The notes: a model not told the origin generated them from the sequence alone. A DNA stretch of 64,000 nucleotides from Vreelandella zhuhanensis (GCF_009793355.1 NZ_WTKP01000006.1:62001-126000); one strand, 5' to 3'. Positions 1 through 9,733 are shown, counted from the first letter of the stretch. Numbers and translations are program-made.

Positions 1-768
1 CGGATACAACAGTCCATTCTTGCGGCGGCGCAGTTGCTCGCTGACCACAACCTCTTTTTCGCCTTGACGCAGCGGCCGAAGTAGCACCTCCAAAGTTTCT
101 CGGTCTAGCTCCGGCATCACATCCACTGGTGTGGCTTCCTTGAGAGCCTCAAGGTCGATATCCAGCTCTTCCAAGGCATTGGCGTTGGCATAAATATAGC
201 GCAGGCTATCCATGTCAAAAAGTGCCACCTCTTCCGACATAGCGTCGAGCACCGATCCAAGCCAGGCGGATCGAGCTTCCTGTCGACGTGTCTTGAGCAG
301 TGTTTCGACCAGCTGGGCCAAGGCATTGATGGCTTCTGTTTGCTCCGGTTCCAGTTGGCGGGGCTTGCGATCCATCACGCACAGAGTGCCGAGGGCATGC
401 CCTTCGGCACTCTGGATTGGTTTGCCGGCATAGAAGCGGGCATGGAAATCACTCTCGACAAATGGGTTGTCGTGAAAGCGCGGGTCCTGGCTGGCATCGG
501 GCACTTCCATGATGTCTTCGCCGAGAATGGCATGACCGCAGAAACTATCTTCACGGTCGGATTCATGTACATCCATACCGTAGGTAGACTTGAACCATTG
601 GCGGCGGGAATCAAGCAGCGCAATGAACGCATAAGGAGTATCGCAGATTTTCGCCGCCAGGGTCGTGATGTTGTCGAACACCGCTTCGCTTGGCGTATCA
701 AGAATATAATGGTCAGTAAGATTGGTCAGTCGAGCAGCTTCATTTGGCGGTAGAAGTGGTTTTTGCAT
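1..768 (-). CDS. GAF-PAS sensor protein, 3' end outside the window
   Basis: Translating the minus strand from the ATG at 768 gives 256 open codons running off the left edge. The protein begins MQKPLLPPNEAARL. Residues about 15-165 look like a GAF domain of the kind that starts many GGDEF or kinase proteins, with the patterns REDSFCGHAI and GTLCVMD. A PAS domain begins near residue 175 (LFDMDSLRYIYANANALEEL) and continues towards the edge. The output domain lies outside the window, so a diguanylate cyclase or a kinase are both possible. The gene is divergent from the polymer operon at 1023 and there is no sign that it belongs to it. Confidence 0.85.
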   Translation of the reverse strand, partial: MQKPLLPPNEAARLTNLTDHYILDTPSEAVFDNITTLAAKICDTPYAFIALLDSRRQWFKSTYGMDVHESDREDSFCGHAILGEDIMEVPDASQDPRFHDNPFVESDFHARFYAGKPIQSAEGHALGTLCVMDRKPRQLEPEQTEAINALAQLVETLLKTRRQEARSAWLGSVLDAMSEEVALFDMDSLRYIYANANALEELDIDLEALKEATPVDVMPELDRETLEVLLRPLRQGEKEVVVSEQLRRRKNGLLYP

Positions 769-1022
769 CACAGAAGTCCATTGGCAGCTCATTGATGACC
801 GAGCGTCGAGGCACCGGCACTGTCGAGACTCTAACGCAGGCTTTGTATGTTTCCCAATGAGTATTGGAGTGCTCAATTTGACTAGCTGAATTGACTAAAC
901 TGGTTGGGTACAAATTCATCGCTATGATGTTAGGATTAATTTAATCTTGGCGCATTACCTAAGTCCTTCAATTCTTTTCGACGGTAAGAAAGAGCCTTAA
1001 GCCCTACAACCCGGTTTTTAGT
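769..1022. other. Divergent intergenic region, sensor gene / polymer operon
   Basis: This 254-base gap is clearly more AT-rich than its flanks and must carry the promoters of both divergent genes. TTGACT occurs twice (near 879 and 892), and TATGAT lies near 923, but no pair has normal spacing, so I do not name a promoter. No Shine-Dalgarno sequence is visible before the ATG at 1023. Confidence 0.4.
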
Positions 1023-3689
1023 ATGCTTCTGGTTCCGTTGAATCGCTGGCGTCTTGCCGGCCCATGGATTGCGCTGATCACCTTGGCGGCCATCTGGCTT
1101 GCAAGCGTGATGGGCGCCTTCCTGCTTCCCGATGCCTGGATGTACTGGCAGTACCATCGCATCAACCCGGTAGACAGACCCGTGCCCCAGGTGCTGCTGG
1201 TGGAAGCCGACTTTGAACAGCGCGAGCAGTCTGAATGGCTTGAACTTATCGAGCGACTTGAGCAATTCGATCCCGCAGGCATCGGTTTCATGCGCCAGCC
1301 GGCCGGGCTGACTGGTATCCAGCTTGAACGGCTGCGCGAGGCAGGCATCGTGATTGGCCAGACCGCCGCCCAGGCAACCGACCAAAACCGAGTCCTGACG
1401 CTTCCACCCTCCCAGAGCCTGGATAGTCTGGGCTTGCACAGGCCCCAGATCATCGACGATGGCGAGCGCTACATCAGTACCGAGGCGATGTTGGCGAGCC
1501 GGTCAGAGGGTACTGTGGTTACCGATGATCCCTTTCTAGTCGACTTTCGCCCGGGCATGAACTATCTGCCGATAATCCAGGCCGAGCGGGTGCTGCGTGA
1601 CGATCTAACTCGGGATCTGGTTGGTGGACGCCTGGTGCTGGTGGGCCGAAGCATCGACCCGACCAATCCGCCGCTGCTCACCCCCTTGCCGGAGGAAGCT
1701 GACGTCTCCCGGCTGGTGTATGCCGGCTACACGGTGGATACCCTGCTTCGCGGCCAGCCGCTGCGCACCACGAACTGGTGGCAGAACCTGCTGCTGTCGC
1801 TTGCTGTGCTGGGGGTGGCGGTGCTGCTGTACTTCCGCCTCGGGGCCCATCGCGCCATGAGCACCGCCATCGGTGGCACCATCACCCTGCTCATGGCGGG
1901 CTGGCTGTGCCTGCACTTTCTGGGCATCGTCCTGCCGGTGGCGGAGCTGATAGCCTTTCATTTGCTGCTCTGGTATCTGCTTTCCCGCCGCGAGCAGCGT
2001 CTCGAATCGGCAACTGTGCGCAAGCTTCTGCGTGCCAGCAGCAGCCGTCTGCAGGATCGTCTGCTGCCTTCGGACTTCAATGCAAGTCAGGATCCGTGGG
2101 GGCAGATCATCCTGCTCACCACTCAGATATTGAATTTCGATCGGGCCATCCTGCTCGAGCGTCGAGGCTCTGCCAAGCATTTGCAGGAAGTGAAGGCCTA
2201 TCGTTGCTCCATCGAGGACATCGACGAGCGTCGCCGCGACTTCGAGCGCACTCCCTATTCCACTGCCCTTGCCGAGGGCGGGCCTGTCCTGCTCTCCAAG
2301 ACCTTCCTGAAAAATCCCAAGCCGGGCAGCCATCAGTTTATCGTGCCGCTGGCGTTCAATGGCCAGCTGCTGGGCTTTCTGAGCGGCGAGGTGGCTGGAG
2401 ATACCTTCGAGAACAACCCGTTGTTTCTCTCGCTGCTTGGGGACTTCAGCGACCAGATCGGCGAGCTTCTCCATCAGCGCCAGCTGTGGCAGGCGCGCCA
2501 GCGCAGCGAGGCCAGCCAGTGGAAGCGGCTGATGCGCCTCGATGCGGTCGAGTCCGAGTACGAATCCCTGAGCGAGGTGTCGCAACTGTTCGAGCGCCGC
2601 CTTTCGCTGCTGGAAAATGTCTTCGACTCCCTGCACACCAGTACCATCCTCTATGACCTCTTCGGCCAGGTGATGCAGGTCAATCGCAAGATGGAGGAGC
2701 TGATCAGGCATTCAGGATTATCCGTATTCACCATGACTGCCGCAGACGCCATTGCGACCCTCGGCGGGATGCCTCTTTCAACCGCGCGGGACCATCTCCA
2801 GCACATGGTTCTGACCGACGAAAGCCTTACCTTTGCGGCAAGTCTGCCCGGGGTGGAGGGCGCCTTCTCGCTCAACGTGCGGTCCCTGAAGGGCGTCGAG
2901 ATAGAAAGGTCAACTCGCGCCGCGATGCCTTTCCGGATACACGGCTTCTTGCTTGAGCTGGTGGATATCACCCACCTTGTGCGCCTAGAGCGAATGAAGG
3001 ATGAACTGGGCAACAAGATAACCGCGGAGCTGCGCAATCAGTTGGAGGCAGGCCTCCTGGCCGCAGAGCTTGGTCGTCAGGAAGATGTGACGGCAGTCGA
3101 CAAGGCGGCATTCGGCGAGCTTATTGAAAACAAGCTGCAGCAGATGTCGCGCACCCTGGCTCGCTCCCAGCGCATTACCAATGCGGTTCAGGATATCAGC
3201 CGGCTGTCGGACTTCCCGGTCAGTGTCACTGCCCTGGCCGAGGATCTGGCCAGGCGCTGTGAGCCTCACCTGACCTCTCAGGAGCTTGCCTTCAAGCTCG
3301 AGCCTCCCCCCTTCAATGCTTTCGTGCGGGTGGATGTGACGCAGATCGAGAGTACGCTGGATGCCGTCGTTGCCGTGCTTGCCGATGATGCAAGCCCCGG
3401 CGGCGTGATACGCCTGAACCTCGAGGAAAAGCGCGAAGGTGATACTTTCTGGACCACCTTCACCTTCGAGAATACCGGCTACGGTATGCCTGAAGAACGC
3501 CTCCAGGCCGCCATGACCGACTCGGCCCGTTCCACCACCCCGGCCATGCACCGCCTGCGGCGGGCAAAAGACCAGCTAACCCTCTGGGGGGGTGAGCTGA
3601 AAGCCACAACCGCCATCGGCGAGGGCATACGTTTTGAACTACGACTACCAGGGTTTTCATTAGATGACGAGCTCGCAAACGACCAGTAA
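1023..3689 (+). CDS. CHASE2 membrane sensor with degenerate histidine-kinase core
   Basis: 888 residues. A membrane anchor at about 13-32 precedes a CHASE2-type extracytoplasmic domain (about 45-245). Three closely spaced membrane helices (about 257-322) follow, the usual CHASE2 layout. A GAF-like segment (about 340-490), a PAS-like segment (about 530-650) and a HisKA/HATPase-like end come next. The H-box position reads ITAELRNQLE, with Ala668 where the phosphorylated His of SHELR should be. The ATP-lid motif reads NTGYGMP with Asn817 instead of Asp. This suggests a pseudokinase or signal scaffold rather than an active autokinase. It is the first gene of a seven-gene overlapping operon and overlaps the next gene, a receiver protein, by 26 bases. 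The only upstream start in this frame is the ATG used here; it lacks a clear ribosome-binding site. Confidence 0.85.
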   Translation: MLLVPLNRWRLAGPWIALITLAAIWLASVMGAFLLPDAWMYWQYHRINPVDRPVPQVLLVEADFEQREQSEWLELIERLEQFDPAGIGFMRQPAGLTGIQLERLREAGIVIGQTAAQATDQNRVLTLPPSQSLDSLGLHRPQIIDDGERYISTEAMLASRSEGTVVTDDPFLVDFRPGMNYLPIIQAERVLRDDLTRDLVGGRLVLVGRSIDPTNPPLLTPLPEEADVSRLVYAGYTVDTLLRGQPLRTTNWWQNLLLSLAVLGVAVLLYFRLGAHRAMSTAIGGTITLLMAGWLCLHFLGIVLPVAELIAFHLLLWYLLSRREQRLESATVRKLLRASSSRLQDRLLPSDFNASQDPWGQIILLTTQILNFDRAILLERRGSAKHLQEVKAYRCSIEDIDERRRDFERTPYSTALAEGGPVLLSKTFLKNPKPGSHQFIVPLAFNGQLLGFLSGEVAGDTFENNPLFLSLLGDFSDQIGELLHQRQLWQARQRSEASQWKRLMRLDAVESEYESLSEVSQLFERRLSLLENVFDSLHTSTILYDLFGQVMQVNRKMEELIRHSGLSVFTMTAADAIATLGGMPLSTARDHLQHMVLTDESLTFAASLPGVEGAFSLNVRSLKGVEIERSTRAAMPFRIHGFLLELVDITHLVRLERMKDELGNKITAELRNQLEAGLLAAELGRQEDVTAVDKAAFGELIENKLQQMSRTLARSQRITNAVQDISRLSDFPVSVTALAEDLARRCEPHLTSQELAFKLEPPPFNAFVRVDVTQIESTLDAVVAVLADDASPGGVIRLNLEEKREGDTFWTTFTFENTGYGMPEERLQAAMTDSARSTTPAMHRLRRAKDQLTLWGGELKATTAIGEGIRFELRLPGFSLDDELANDQ

Positions 3690-4050
3690 GCGCATCCTCC
3701 TCGTTGATGACGATGCCGACGTGGCACAGCTGCTCGGCTTTGTGCTGCGCCGAGCCGGCTTCGAGGTAAGGCATGCACCAAGCGCCAAGCAGGCCATGGA
3801 AGAGGTGGCCAGTGAGCCACTGCCCGATCTCTTCATTCTGGACCTGTGGATGCCGGAGCTCGATGGTGAGTACCTGCTGCGCTGGCTCAGAGACGAACAG
3901 AAGATCGCAAAACCCATCATGATGCTCACGGGTACCGTGCGTCCGGGCCTTGAAGAGAAACTCAAGGCCGCCGGCGCCGATGCCGTGGCCCACAAGCCCC
4001 TTGATATTCAGGCCCTCGACTCCCTGGTGCGAGGGCTTCTGGGAGAATGA
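3664..4050 (+). CDS. Single-domain response regulator (CheY-like receiver)
   Basis: 128 residues, one receiver domain and no output domain. The acidic pocket (LLVDDDADV), the phosphoacceptor Asp60 in LFILDLWMPELDG, the Thr in MMLTGTV and the Lys in AHKPLD are all present, so it should accept phosphate. It overlaps the sensor gene upstream by 26 bases and the PgsC-like gene downstream by 4 (ATGA), so it is translated with the polymer genes. The partner sensor lacks its His. Phosphate may therefore come from another kinase or from acetyl phosphate, or the receiver may act by binding. Allosteric control of the synthase is an inference from gene order. Confidence 0.92.
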   Translation: MTSSQTTSKRILLVDDDADVAQLLGFVLRRAGFEVRHAPSAKQAMEEVASEPLPDLFILDLWMPELDGEYLLRWLRDEQKIAKPIMMLTGTVRPGLEEKLKAAGADAVAHKPLDIQALDSLVRGLLGE

Positions 4051-7000
4051 ACTGGGATCTGCTGCCTTTTCACATCTTTCCCGAGGGCAGTCTTGCCAGT
4101 TCCGTCATTACCACCGTCTGGGTGGGGGTGGCGGTGGTGGCTTTCTTCAACCTTCGCTTTGGTTGGGGCCTGGCCGGGCTTGTGGTGCCCGGCTATCTGG
4201 TACCGCTGCTGCTGATCAAGCCCTGGAGCGTGGCGGTGATCATCGGCGAGGGCATGGTCACCTATCTGCTGGTCCAGGCTTTTTCGCTGCTTGGCGCACG
4301 CTATCTGGGCCTTGCCGATTTCTTCGGCCGTGACCGTTTCTTTGCCCTGGTGCTGACCAGTGTCATCGTCCGGGTCGTGTTCGATGCCTATTGGCTGCCA
4401 GGGCTCGGGGGTTTTCTCGATGCGAACTTCGGCCTGGAGTTCGACTACGCCAACAACCTGCACAGCTTCGGCCTGATCATCGTGGCGCTGATCGCCAACA
4501 ACTTCTGGAAGCCTGGGCTTGTGCGCGGCACCTTCTGGCTGCTGGTGACCCTGGCCGTCACCTTCGTGCTGGTGCGCTTTGGCTTGATGGAAGTGACCAA
4601 CTTCTCGGTCAGCAACCTGAACTACCTCTATGAAGACGTGGCGAGCTCGATTCTCGCAAGCCCCAAGGCCTATATCATCCTTCTGACCACGGCCTTCATC
4701 GCTTCGCGCATGAACCTGCACTATGCCTGGGAATTCAACGGCATCCTGATTCCCTCGCTGCTGGCGCTGCAGTGGTATCAGCCGACCAAGCTGCTGCTCA
4801 CCTTTGCCGAAGTGGGCGTGATCTTGATCGCGGTGCACCTTTTGCTGAAGCTTCCGTTCTTCGGCAACATCAATCTGTCCGGTGCCCGCAAGCTGTTCTT
4901 CTTCTTCAGTGTCAGTTTTGTTTACAAGCTCTTGCTCGGCTACGGCTTCGAATTCTTCGCGCCCTGGATCAAGGTCACCGACTTCTTCGCCTTCGGCTAT
5001 CTCATCTCGACGCTTCTCGCGCTCAAGATCCACGACAAGGACATCGGCATCCGGGTCACCCGCGCCACCCTGCAGACCTCGCTCACGGCGGTGGTGGCGG
5101 CAAGTTTTGTGGGCTTTGCCCTGAGCTTCATTCCGGCAAGGCTGATCGAGGAGGGCGCCGATACCGAACGCTTCATGGTGTCGCCGATAACTCAGGCGAC
5201 GCTCGAGGATCTGCTGTTGCGTCAGCGGGTGATCGACTACGGTGTTGTCGGGCAGGAGAACCTTCCGCAACCCAGCGGCACCCAGCTCGCCCGTTTTCAG
5301 GCGGCCCTGCTGGCCCTTAAGCGCTACCAGAATGAAGGTGAGCCGGAGCAGCTCCAGCAGGCCCGGCTTGGGCTCAGTGAGCTCGATTACGCCATTTCCC
5401 AGGCCGAGGATCGCTATCTGGTTCTGAGCGAAGTGGGCGCACCCCGAGGCTGGGGCACCTTCGTCATCGACACGCGGCCTGAAAGCCGCCTGGTAGTCGA
5501 GGTGCCTGCGGCAATCAATGAGCGTGGCGTCGCCGAGGCGGGCCTGGCGGTGTTTCGTGATCAGCAGGCCGCAGCCCTTGCCGTGAGCAGTGCGCGCGTG
5601 CGCACTGCTGGCAGCATCGACGTGACGCGCAACCCCGGCAGCTTCTTTCATCAGTTTCACCAGACGTTCGGCTTGCGTCACGCGCTTCAAGTGCGGCTGA
5701 TCACTCGAACAGCCGCCCGCGAACTCCTGAGTGGCCGAATACCCGAAACGTCGAATCTTCTTGCCATGCAAAGCCAACTGCTGGTGAAGCAGCAGTTGCC
5801 GGAAGGCCTGCGGCTGCAGGCCCTGGAGCGGATGCTGGGTGAGGTGGCCCTGCGCTGGGAGGCGCCGAGCATTCCCAATGTGCAGCGCGAGCGCACACGC
5901 TCAGGGTTTGCCGAGCTCTACCTCAATCCCGATTCGCTGCGCCCCCTGCTGGCCCGCAGCCACAGTCGGGGGGCGCCGTCTCGCCTGGACGAGCGTGACG
6001 GCGCCTTGAGTGATTACCTGCTGGAAAGAACAGACAATATCCGCGAGGCAGGGAGCCTTGGCTTTCGCCAGCCGCGCCTCGATGAGCTGCTGTTTCTCGA
6101 CCTCGAGGTGCTGAGCCCGCTTCTGGAGCTTGTCGCGGCAAGCGGACCCCAGGCGGCCTGGTCCGAGGACAGGCTGAATGAGCTGCGTTATCTCAATGGC
6201 CTGGCTCAGGGGCTTGGCTATCGCATCACCCGCTTCCACGACCGGTCACGCGATCAGGACTACCTGATTCTCGAGAATACGCAGAATGAAGCGCCTACCC
6301 AGCCTTGGGGCACCTTCGTCATAAGCACGGGCCTCGCCTCACCCCAGCTTGTCGAAGTACCTCGACCGCGCTTCGAAAGAAATACCCTGGAGGCCGGCAC
6401 CCTGCTGTTCCAGACACTCGAGGCCGGTGCGCTTCTGGTTGCCGGCAGCCATCCTTTCCTTGACCCCGAGGGAGGAGCGGATGTGCTGAGTCCGCGCAAT
6501 CCTCTCACCCTGTTCAATCTGATGCACCAGGTGTTCGTGCGCGAAGCAGGCGAAGCGCCCTTGCTTGTCACCCAGGTGCGCGGCATGAGCGAGCAGGCCT
6601 CAACCCAGGCCCCAAGCCTTCTGGCCTTCAAGGATGGCCTGCGCCCCGGTGCAGCCCATCTGCCATTGCGAGAGAGGCTGCGCGAGACCCTCGAGGCGAT
6701 GGGGCTTGCCCCCAAAAGCGTTCTTGGCGATGAAGAAACCGCCGGATACGAGGTGGGGAGCAGCGCCCAGACCCGTTACCTGGATGCCGCCCGTAACACG
6801 GATTTCGCCACCGTCTGGATCGCGCCTTCGGCTCGGCGAGCCTTCGAGTTGCCGTCTGACGATCGCCAGCAGCAGCTGCAGTTCCAGGCCCTGGAAATAG
6901 ACACCGTCACTGATCCCCTTGCCGAGCAGGTCAAGCGGTATGGTTTATCGCAGGCACCGCTGCCGGAAGGGGAGGTGTCTCTGCTTGAACATCATGTGGA

Positions 7001-7253
7001 GACCGGCGACATCGTTGCCCTGCGCAAGCTGCAGCATCAGGGATATCGTCTTCTTCGCGTGCTCGAGCCTGATTCACGCCAGGCCTTTCTGCTGGTGTCT
7101 GAAGCGGGCGATGCTCGCGCTATCCTGGCCATTGCCAACCTGAACCCCCTGGGCCGCGAGATCATCGACCCGGCACCTGGGCGCCTGGCCACGACGCTCG
7201 ATGACTTCATCAGCCGCCGGGCTTTCCTGCTGCAGTCGGGAGGCAAAGAATGA
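4047..7253 (+). CDS. Tandem PgsC/CapC-like membrane protein with large soluble tail
   Basis: 1068 residues. The first about 370 are hydrophobic, with roughly 12 membrane helices. Residues about 15-190 match PgsC/CapC of Gram-positive poly-gamma-glutamate synthase: AGLVVPGYL is shared with Bacillus PgsC, and a later SFGLIIVALIAN segment corresponds to its GIGIIVPGLIAN. Residues about 205-370 look like a second, more diverged copy (FNGILIPSLLALQ, then FFAFGYLISTLLALK). PgsC itself is only about 150 residues. The remaining about 690 residues are soluble and contain an internal repeat: WGTFVIDT (near 468) and WGTFVIST (near 753), each followed by LVxVP, an EAG motif and NPxxxFxxxHQxF. I do not recognise the tail. 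Inferred role: membrane subunit that passes a growing amide-linked polymer. It overlaps both neighbours by ATGA. Confidence 0.8.
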   Translation: MNWDLLPFHIFPEGSLASSVITTVWVGVAVVAFFNLRFGWGLAGLVVPGYLVPLLLIKPWSVAVIIGEGMVTYLLVQAFSLLGARYLGLADFFGRDRFFALVLTSVIVRVVFDAYWLPGLGGFLDANFGLEFDYANNLHSFGLIIVALIANNFWKPGLVRGTFWLLVTLAVTFVLVRFGLMEVTNFSVSNLNYLYEDVASSILASPKAYIILLTTAFIASRMNLHYAWEFNGILIPSLLALQWYQPTKLLLTFAEVGVILIAVHLLLKLPFFGNINLSGARKLFFFFSVSFVYKLLLGYGFEFFAPWIKVTDFFAFGYLISTLLALKIHDKDIGIRVTRATLQTSLTAVVAASFVGFALSFIPARLIEEGADTERFMVSPITQATLEDLLLRQRVIDYGVVGQENLPQPSGTQLARFQAALLALKRYQNEGEPEQLQQARLGLSELDYAISQAEDRYLVLSEVGAPRGWGTFVIDTRPESRLVVEVPAAINERGVAEAGLAVFRDQQAAALAVSSARVRTAGSIDVTRNPGSFFHQFHQTFGLRHALQVRLITRTAARELLSGRIPETSNLLAMQSQLLVKQQLPEGLRLQALERMLGEVALRWEAPSIPNVQRERTRSGFAELYLNPDSLRPLLARSHSRGAPSRLDERDGALSDYLLERTDNIREAGSLGFRQPRLDELLFLDLEVLSPLLELVAASGPQAAWSEDRLNELRYLNGLAQGLGYRITRFHDRSRDQDYLILENTQNEAPTQPWGTFVISTGLASPQLVEVPRPRFERNTLEAGTLLFQTLEAGALLVAGSHPFLDPEGGADVLSPRNPLTLFNLMHQVFVREAGEAPLLVTQVRGMSEQASTQAPSLLAFKDGLRPGAAHLPLRERLRETLEAMGLAPKSVLGDEETAGYEVGSSAQTRYLDAARNTDFATVWIAPSARRAFELPSDDRQQQLQFQALEIDTVTDPLAEQVKRYGLSQAPLPEGEVSLLEHHVETGDIVALRKLQHQGYRLLRVLEPDSRQAFLLVSEAGDARAILAIANLNPLGREIIDPAPGRLATTLDDFISRRAFLLQSGGKE

Positions 7254-9733
7254 GAATACTGGGTCGCCTGCTGCTGTTGCTGATGTTCGCCGCCATGGCA
7301 GCCTTTCTCTACCAGCCCCTGCGCTCGCTGTTTCAGGTACCGCCTCCGGTTCCTGCCGTCGCCCAGCAGCTCGATCTGACGGCGCGCTCCTCGACGGTGT
7401 ACTTTCTGCCCGAGGGTGACTGGCTGACCTTTCCCGTCATCAGCCAGGCGGCACGACTTCGCGTACTCACCCATGCTGGCGCCGCTCCTGGGGTCGAGCA
7501 GGAAGCCTCCCTGCGCTACGCCCTGGAATATGAGCTTCTCGACGGTGACAGGCGCCCCCTGCACGGGGGGCGCTATATCCACGAGAGCCGGATTCCTCAG
7601 CCGCTTTACAAGGATGGTGTGCCGGTTTCGCGCAATCTCTATACCGACAGGGACCTTGCCGTGGCTGCCGGCCAGTCGCTCAACGTGCAGCTGGATGGGC
7701 TGCCCCAGACGGCCTATGTCCGCCTGCGCCTGACGCCGCTTGTGCCACCGCTCGAGAACGTCGCCGTGCGTGTCTATTACGAAGAGCGTATGAGTGAAAG
7801 CCAGGCATCCGTCGCCTGGGAGCGTCTGAGCCAGCCAAAGAGAGAGCGTCTGACCCAGGGCGTGATCTATCCGCCGGAGCTCTTGACGCCTCAGGAACGG
7901 TTGAATCTGCTGGAGCGCCAGTGGCAACCGGTAGGGCCGCTGGGTACCAACCCTGACCAGGGGGTGCTGTTCAGTCTCCAGGGGGCCGAGCCCTTCATCG
8001 ACCCGGACCGCATGCCTCGCTCCCCCGGCCTCTATGCGGGGCCGGATCGTCTGGGCGTACTGCCCATCGAGACAGCAGGAAACTACCGCATCCAGTTCAA
8101 GCCACTCTTCGATGATGGCCTGGCCTCCGAACTCGAGTTGCGCCATGTCACCGAACAGTTCGAGGAACCACGGCAAGAGGTGGTGACACCCTCTGGCGAG
8201 CCGCTTTCAATCGAGCAATCCCTGTCGCCCGGGCTGCTGGTGGTCACCCCAAACCAACCCGGCATGCTGGATATCTGGCCGGTCGCGAAATCCGGGGAAA
8301 GCTCACTGCCCGAACCGCGTTTTCTGCGCGCCTGGGTCGTGCAGCCGGCGCTTCCTGTGCACTTCCAGATTCTGCCCGGCGAGGATGTTAGTACTTCCCT
8401 GCGCCTTGACCTGCGCGCCCATGGCGATGGCGAGCCCTTGGCGGCGGAGAAGACGATCCAGGCCGAGTACCGGCTGCTCGATGCCCAGGGCAGGGCAGTG
8501 GATACGGGCAGGCTTGAAGCCAGCGTCGTGCCCTCGATGATCGACAGGGTGGCCGACACCCAGCCTGTGGCGGATCTTTCCGAGCCGGCGAGTTTTTATC
8601 TGCGCCTGCCTTCCGAGGCGGTTCGCCTGGAGGTGACAAGCCGTCAGCGGCTGCTCGCCAATACCTATACAAGGCCCTATGATCTGCCCCATCGCACCCG
8701 GGTGCCGGTTGACTACTACGCATGGCGTGGCGACGACCCGGGCCAGCCGAGCTGGTTCATCCTGCAGCCACCGGAGGCTCGAGCGCGGACGCCGGATGTT
8801 GGGGCTCGAGCAGAGCCCTCAGCTGATAAGGAGCCTTCGACACTTACCCAACTCGATACCAGCCTGGTATTGCACATTCAGTCACGCCCACCCGAGCGTA
8901 ACCCCGAACTTCTGGCCGGGCGCTACCAGTGGGAGGCGTTTGATCCGCAGCTTGCAGCCCGCGGTGCCCGTATTCTGGTTCCCCTGGGTGGCGAAGAGCA
9001 GCTGCGTGCAAGGGGCCTTCCCAGTTACTTCCAGCCCCTTGAACAGGGCATTCAGACAGTGGAAATTGCCGCGCCCGGCGTCACGCGAAGCCTCGAGCCA
9101 CAGCTTGTCTACCTGCGCGAGGAATCAACCCCCTTCAGCCTGCGCCTGCGCATCGACGGTAAAACGGTGCGCCATGAACTGATCGGCAGGCGTGGCGAAA
9201 TCAGCCTGCCGCCGGTCACGCCAGGCCAGCATGAGGTGGCGCTCGATGCCAGTACCTCGGGGACCTGGTTGATGAATTACCGCTACCCCGATGATGCCGG
9301 TTATCTGCGCCGCATGGCCTTTCGTCTTGACGAAGCACCGCTGCGCTATTTTGTGGACAAGCGCAAAGATGACCAGCTTGTGGGGGCACGCTTTTATTCG
9401 CTGGGCGAGGCCGGGTCCGCGAGCACGGTGCGCGTGCGTATCATCCCCGACGCCCTGAAAGACGGGCCGATGCGGGAATGGACGCATCTTGAACGGCTTT
9501 ACCGAATAACACCCCCCACCGAGGAAGCCGGGGTGGGCCATGTGCTCGACCGGCAGCGCGAGCGGCTTTCCCTCGGCCAGCCCATCCTGATCGATCTCGG
9601 CACGGATATAGCCGATGGCCCCGTGACGGTGGAATTTTCGCTTCAGAGCGGGGCGCCGGGCTACGTCGTTTTCCACGAGGTACTGCCGGGACAACACTTA
9701 CGAACGCGAGGCTTTCGCGAGGAAAAAGACTGA
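7250..9733 (+). CDS. Membrane-anchored, beta-rich periplasmic protein of the PgsBC-like operon, unknown function
   Basis: 827 residues. A short N-terminal hydrophobic stretch (RLLLLLMFAAMAAFLY) acts as a signal anchor. The rest is soluble, rich in predicted beta strands and in Arg, Glu, Pro and Leu, with several sandwich-like units. I do not recognise a family. It starts within the stop of the PgsC-like gene (ATGA) and its own stop overlaps the next start (TGATG), so it is a fixed part of the operon. A periplasmic scaffold linking the inner-membrane synthase to the outer-membrane protein encoded two genes downstream would fit the position, but this is inference. It is not CapA/PgsA-like: I see no metallophosphoesterase motifs. 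Confidence 0.75.
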   Translation: MRILGRLLLLLMFAAMAAFLYQPLRSLFQVPPPVPAVAQQLDLTARSSTVYFLPEGDWLTFPVISQAARLRVLTHAGAAPGVEQEASLRYALEYELLDGDRRPLHGGRYIHESRIPQPLYKDGVPVSRNLYTDRDLAVAAGQSLNVQLDGLPQTAYVRLRLTPLVPPLENVAVRVYYEERMSESQASVAWERLSQPKRERLTQGVIYPPELLTPQERLNLLERQWQPVGPLGTNPDQGVLFSLQGAEPFIDPDRMPRSPGLYAGPDRLGVLPIETAGNYRIQFKPLFDDGLASELELRHVTEQFEEPRQEVVTPSGEPLSIEQSLSPGLLVVTPNQPGMLDIWPVAKSGESSLPEPRFLRAWVVQPALPVHFQILPGEDVSTSLRLDLRAHGDGEPLAAEKTIQAEYRLLDAQGRAVDTGRLEASVVPSMIDRVADTQPVADLSEPASFYLRLPSEAVRLEVTSRQRLLANTYTRPYDLPHRTRVPVDYYAWRGDDPGQPSWFILQPPEARARTPDVGARAEPSADKEPSTLTQLDTSLVLHIQSRPPERNPELLAGRYQWEAFDPQLAARGARILVPLGGEEQLRARGLPSYFQPLEQGIQTVEIAAPGVTRSLEPQLVYLREESTPFSLRLRIDGKTVRHELIGRRGEISLPPVTPGQHEVALDASTSGTWLMNYRYPDDAGYLRRMAFRLDEAPLRYFVDKRKDDQLVGARFYSLGEAGSASTVRVRIIPDALKDGPMREWTHLERLYRITPPTEEAGVGHVLDRQRERLSLGQPILIDLGTDIADGPVTVEFSLQSGAPGYVVFHEVLPGQHLRTRGFREEKD

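Noticed and set aside
4008..5777. A 589-codon open frame on the minus strand opposite the PgsC-like gene
   Set aside because: High third-position GC opens the antisense frame. Its product is His/Gln/Arg-rich without domains, while the plus strand has clear membrane helices and PgsC motifs.
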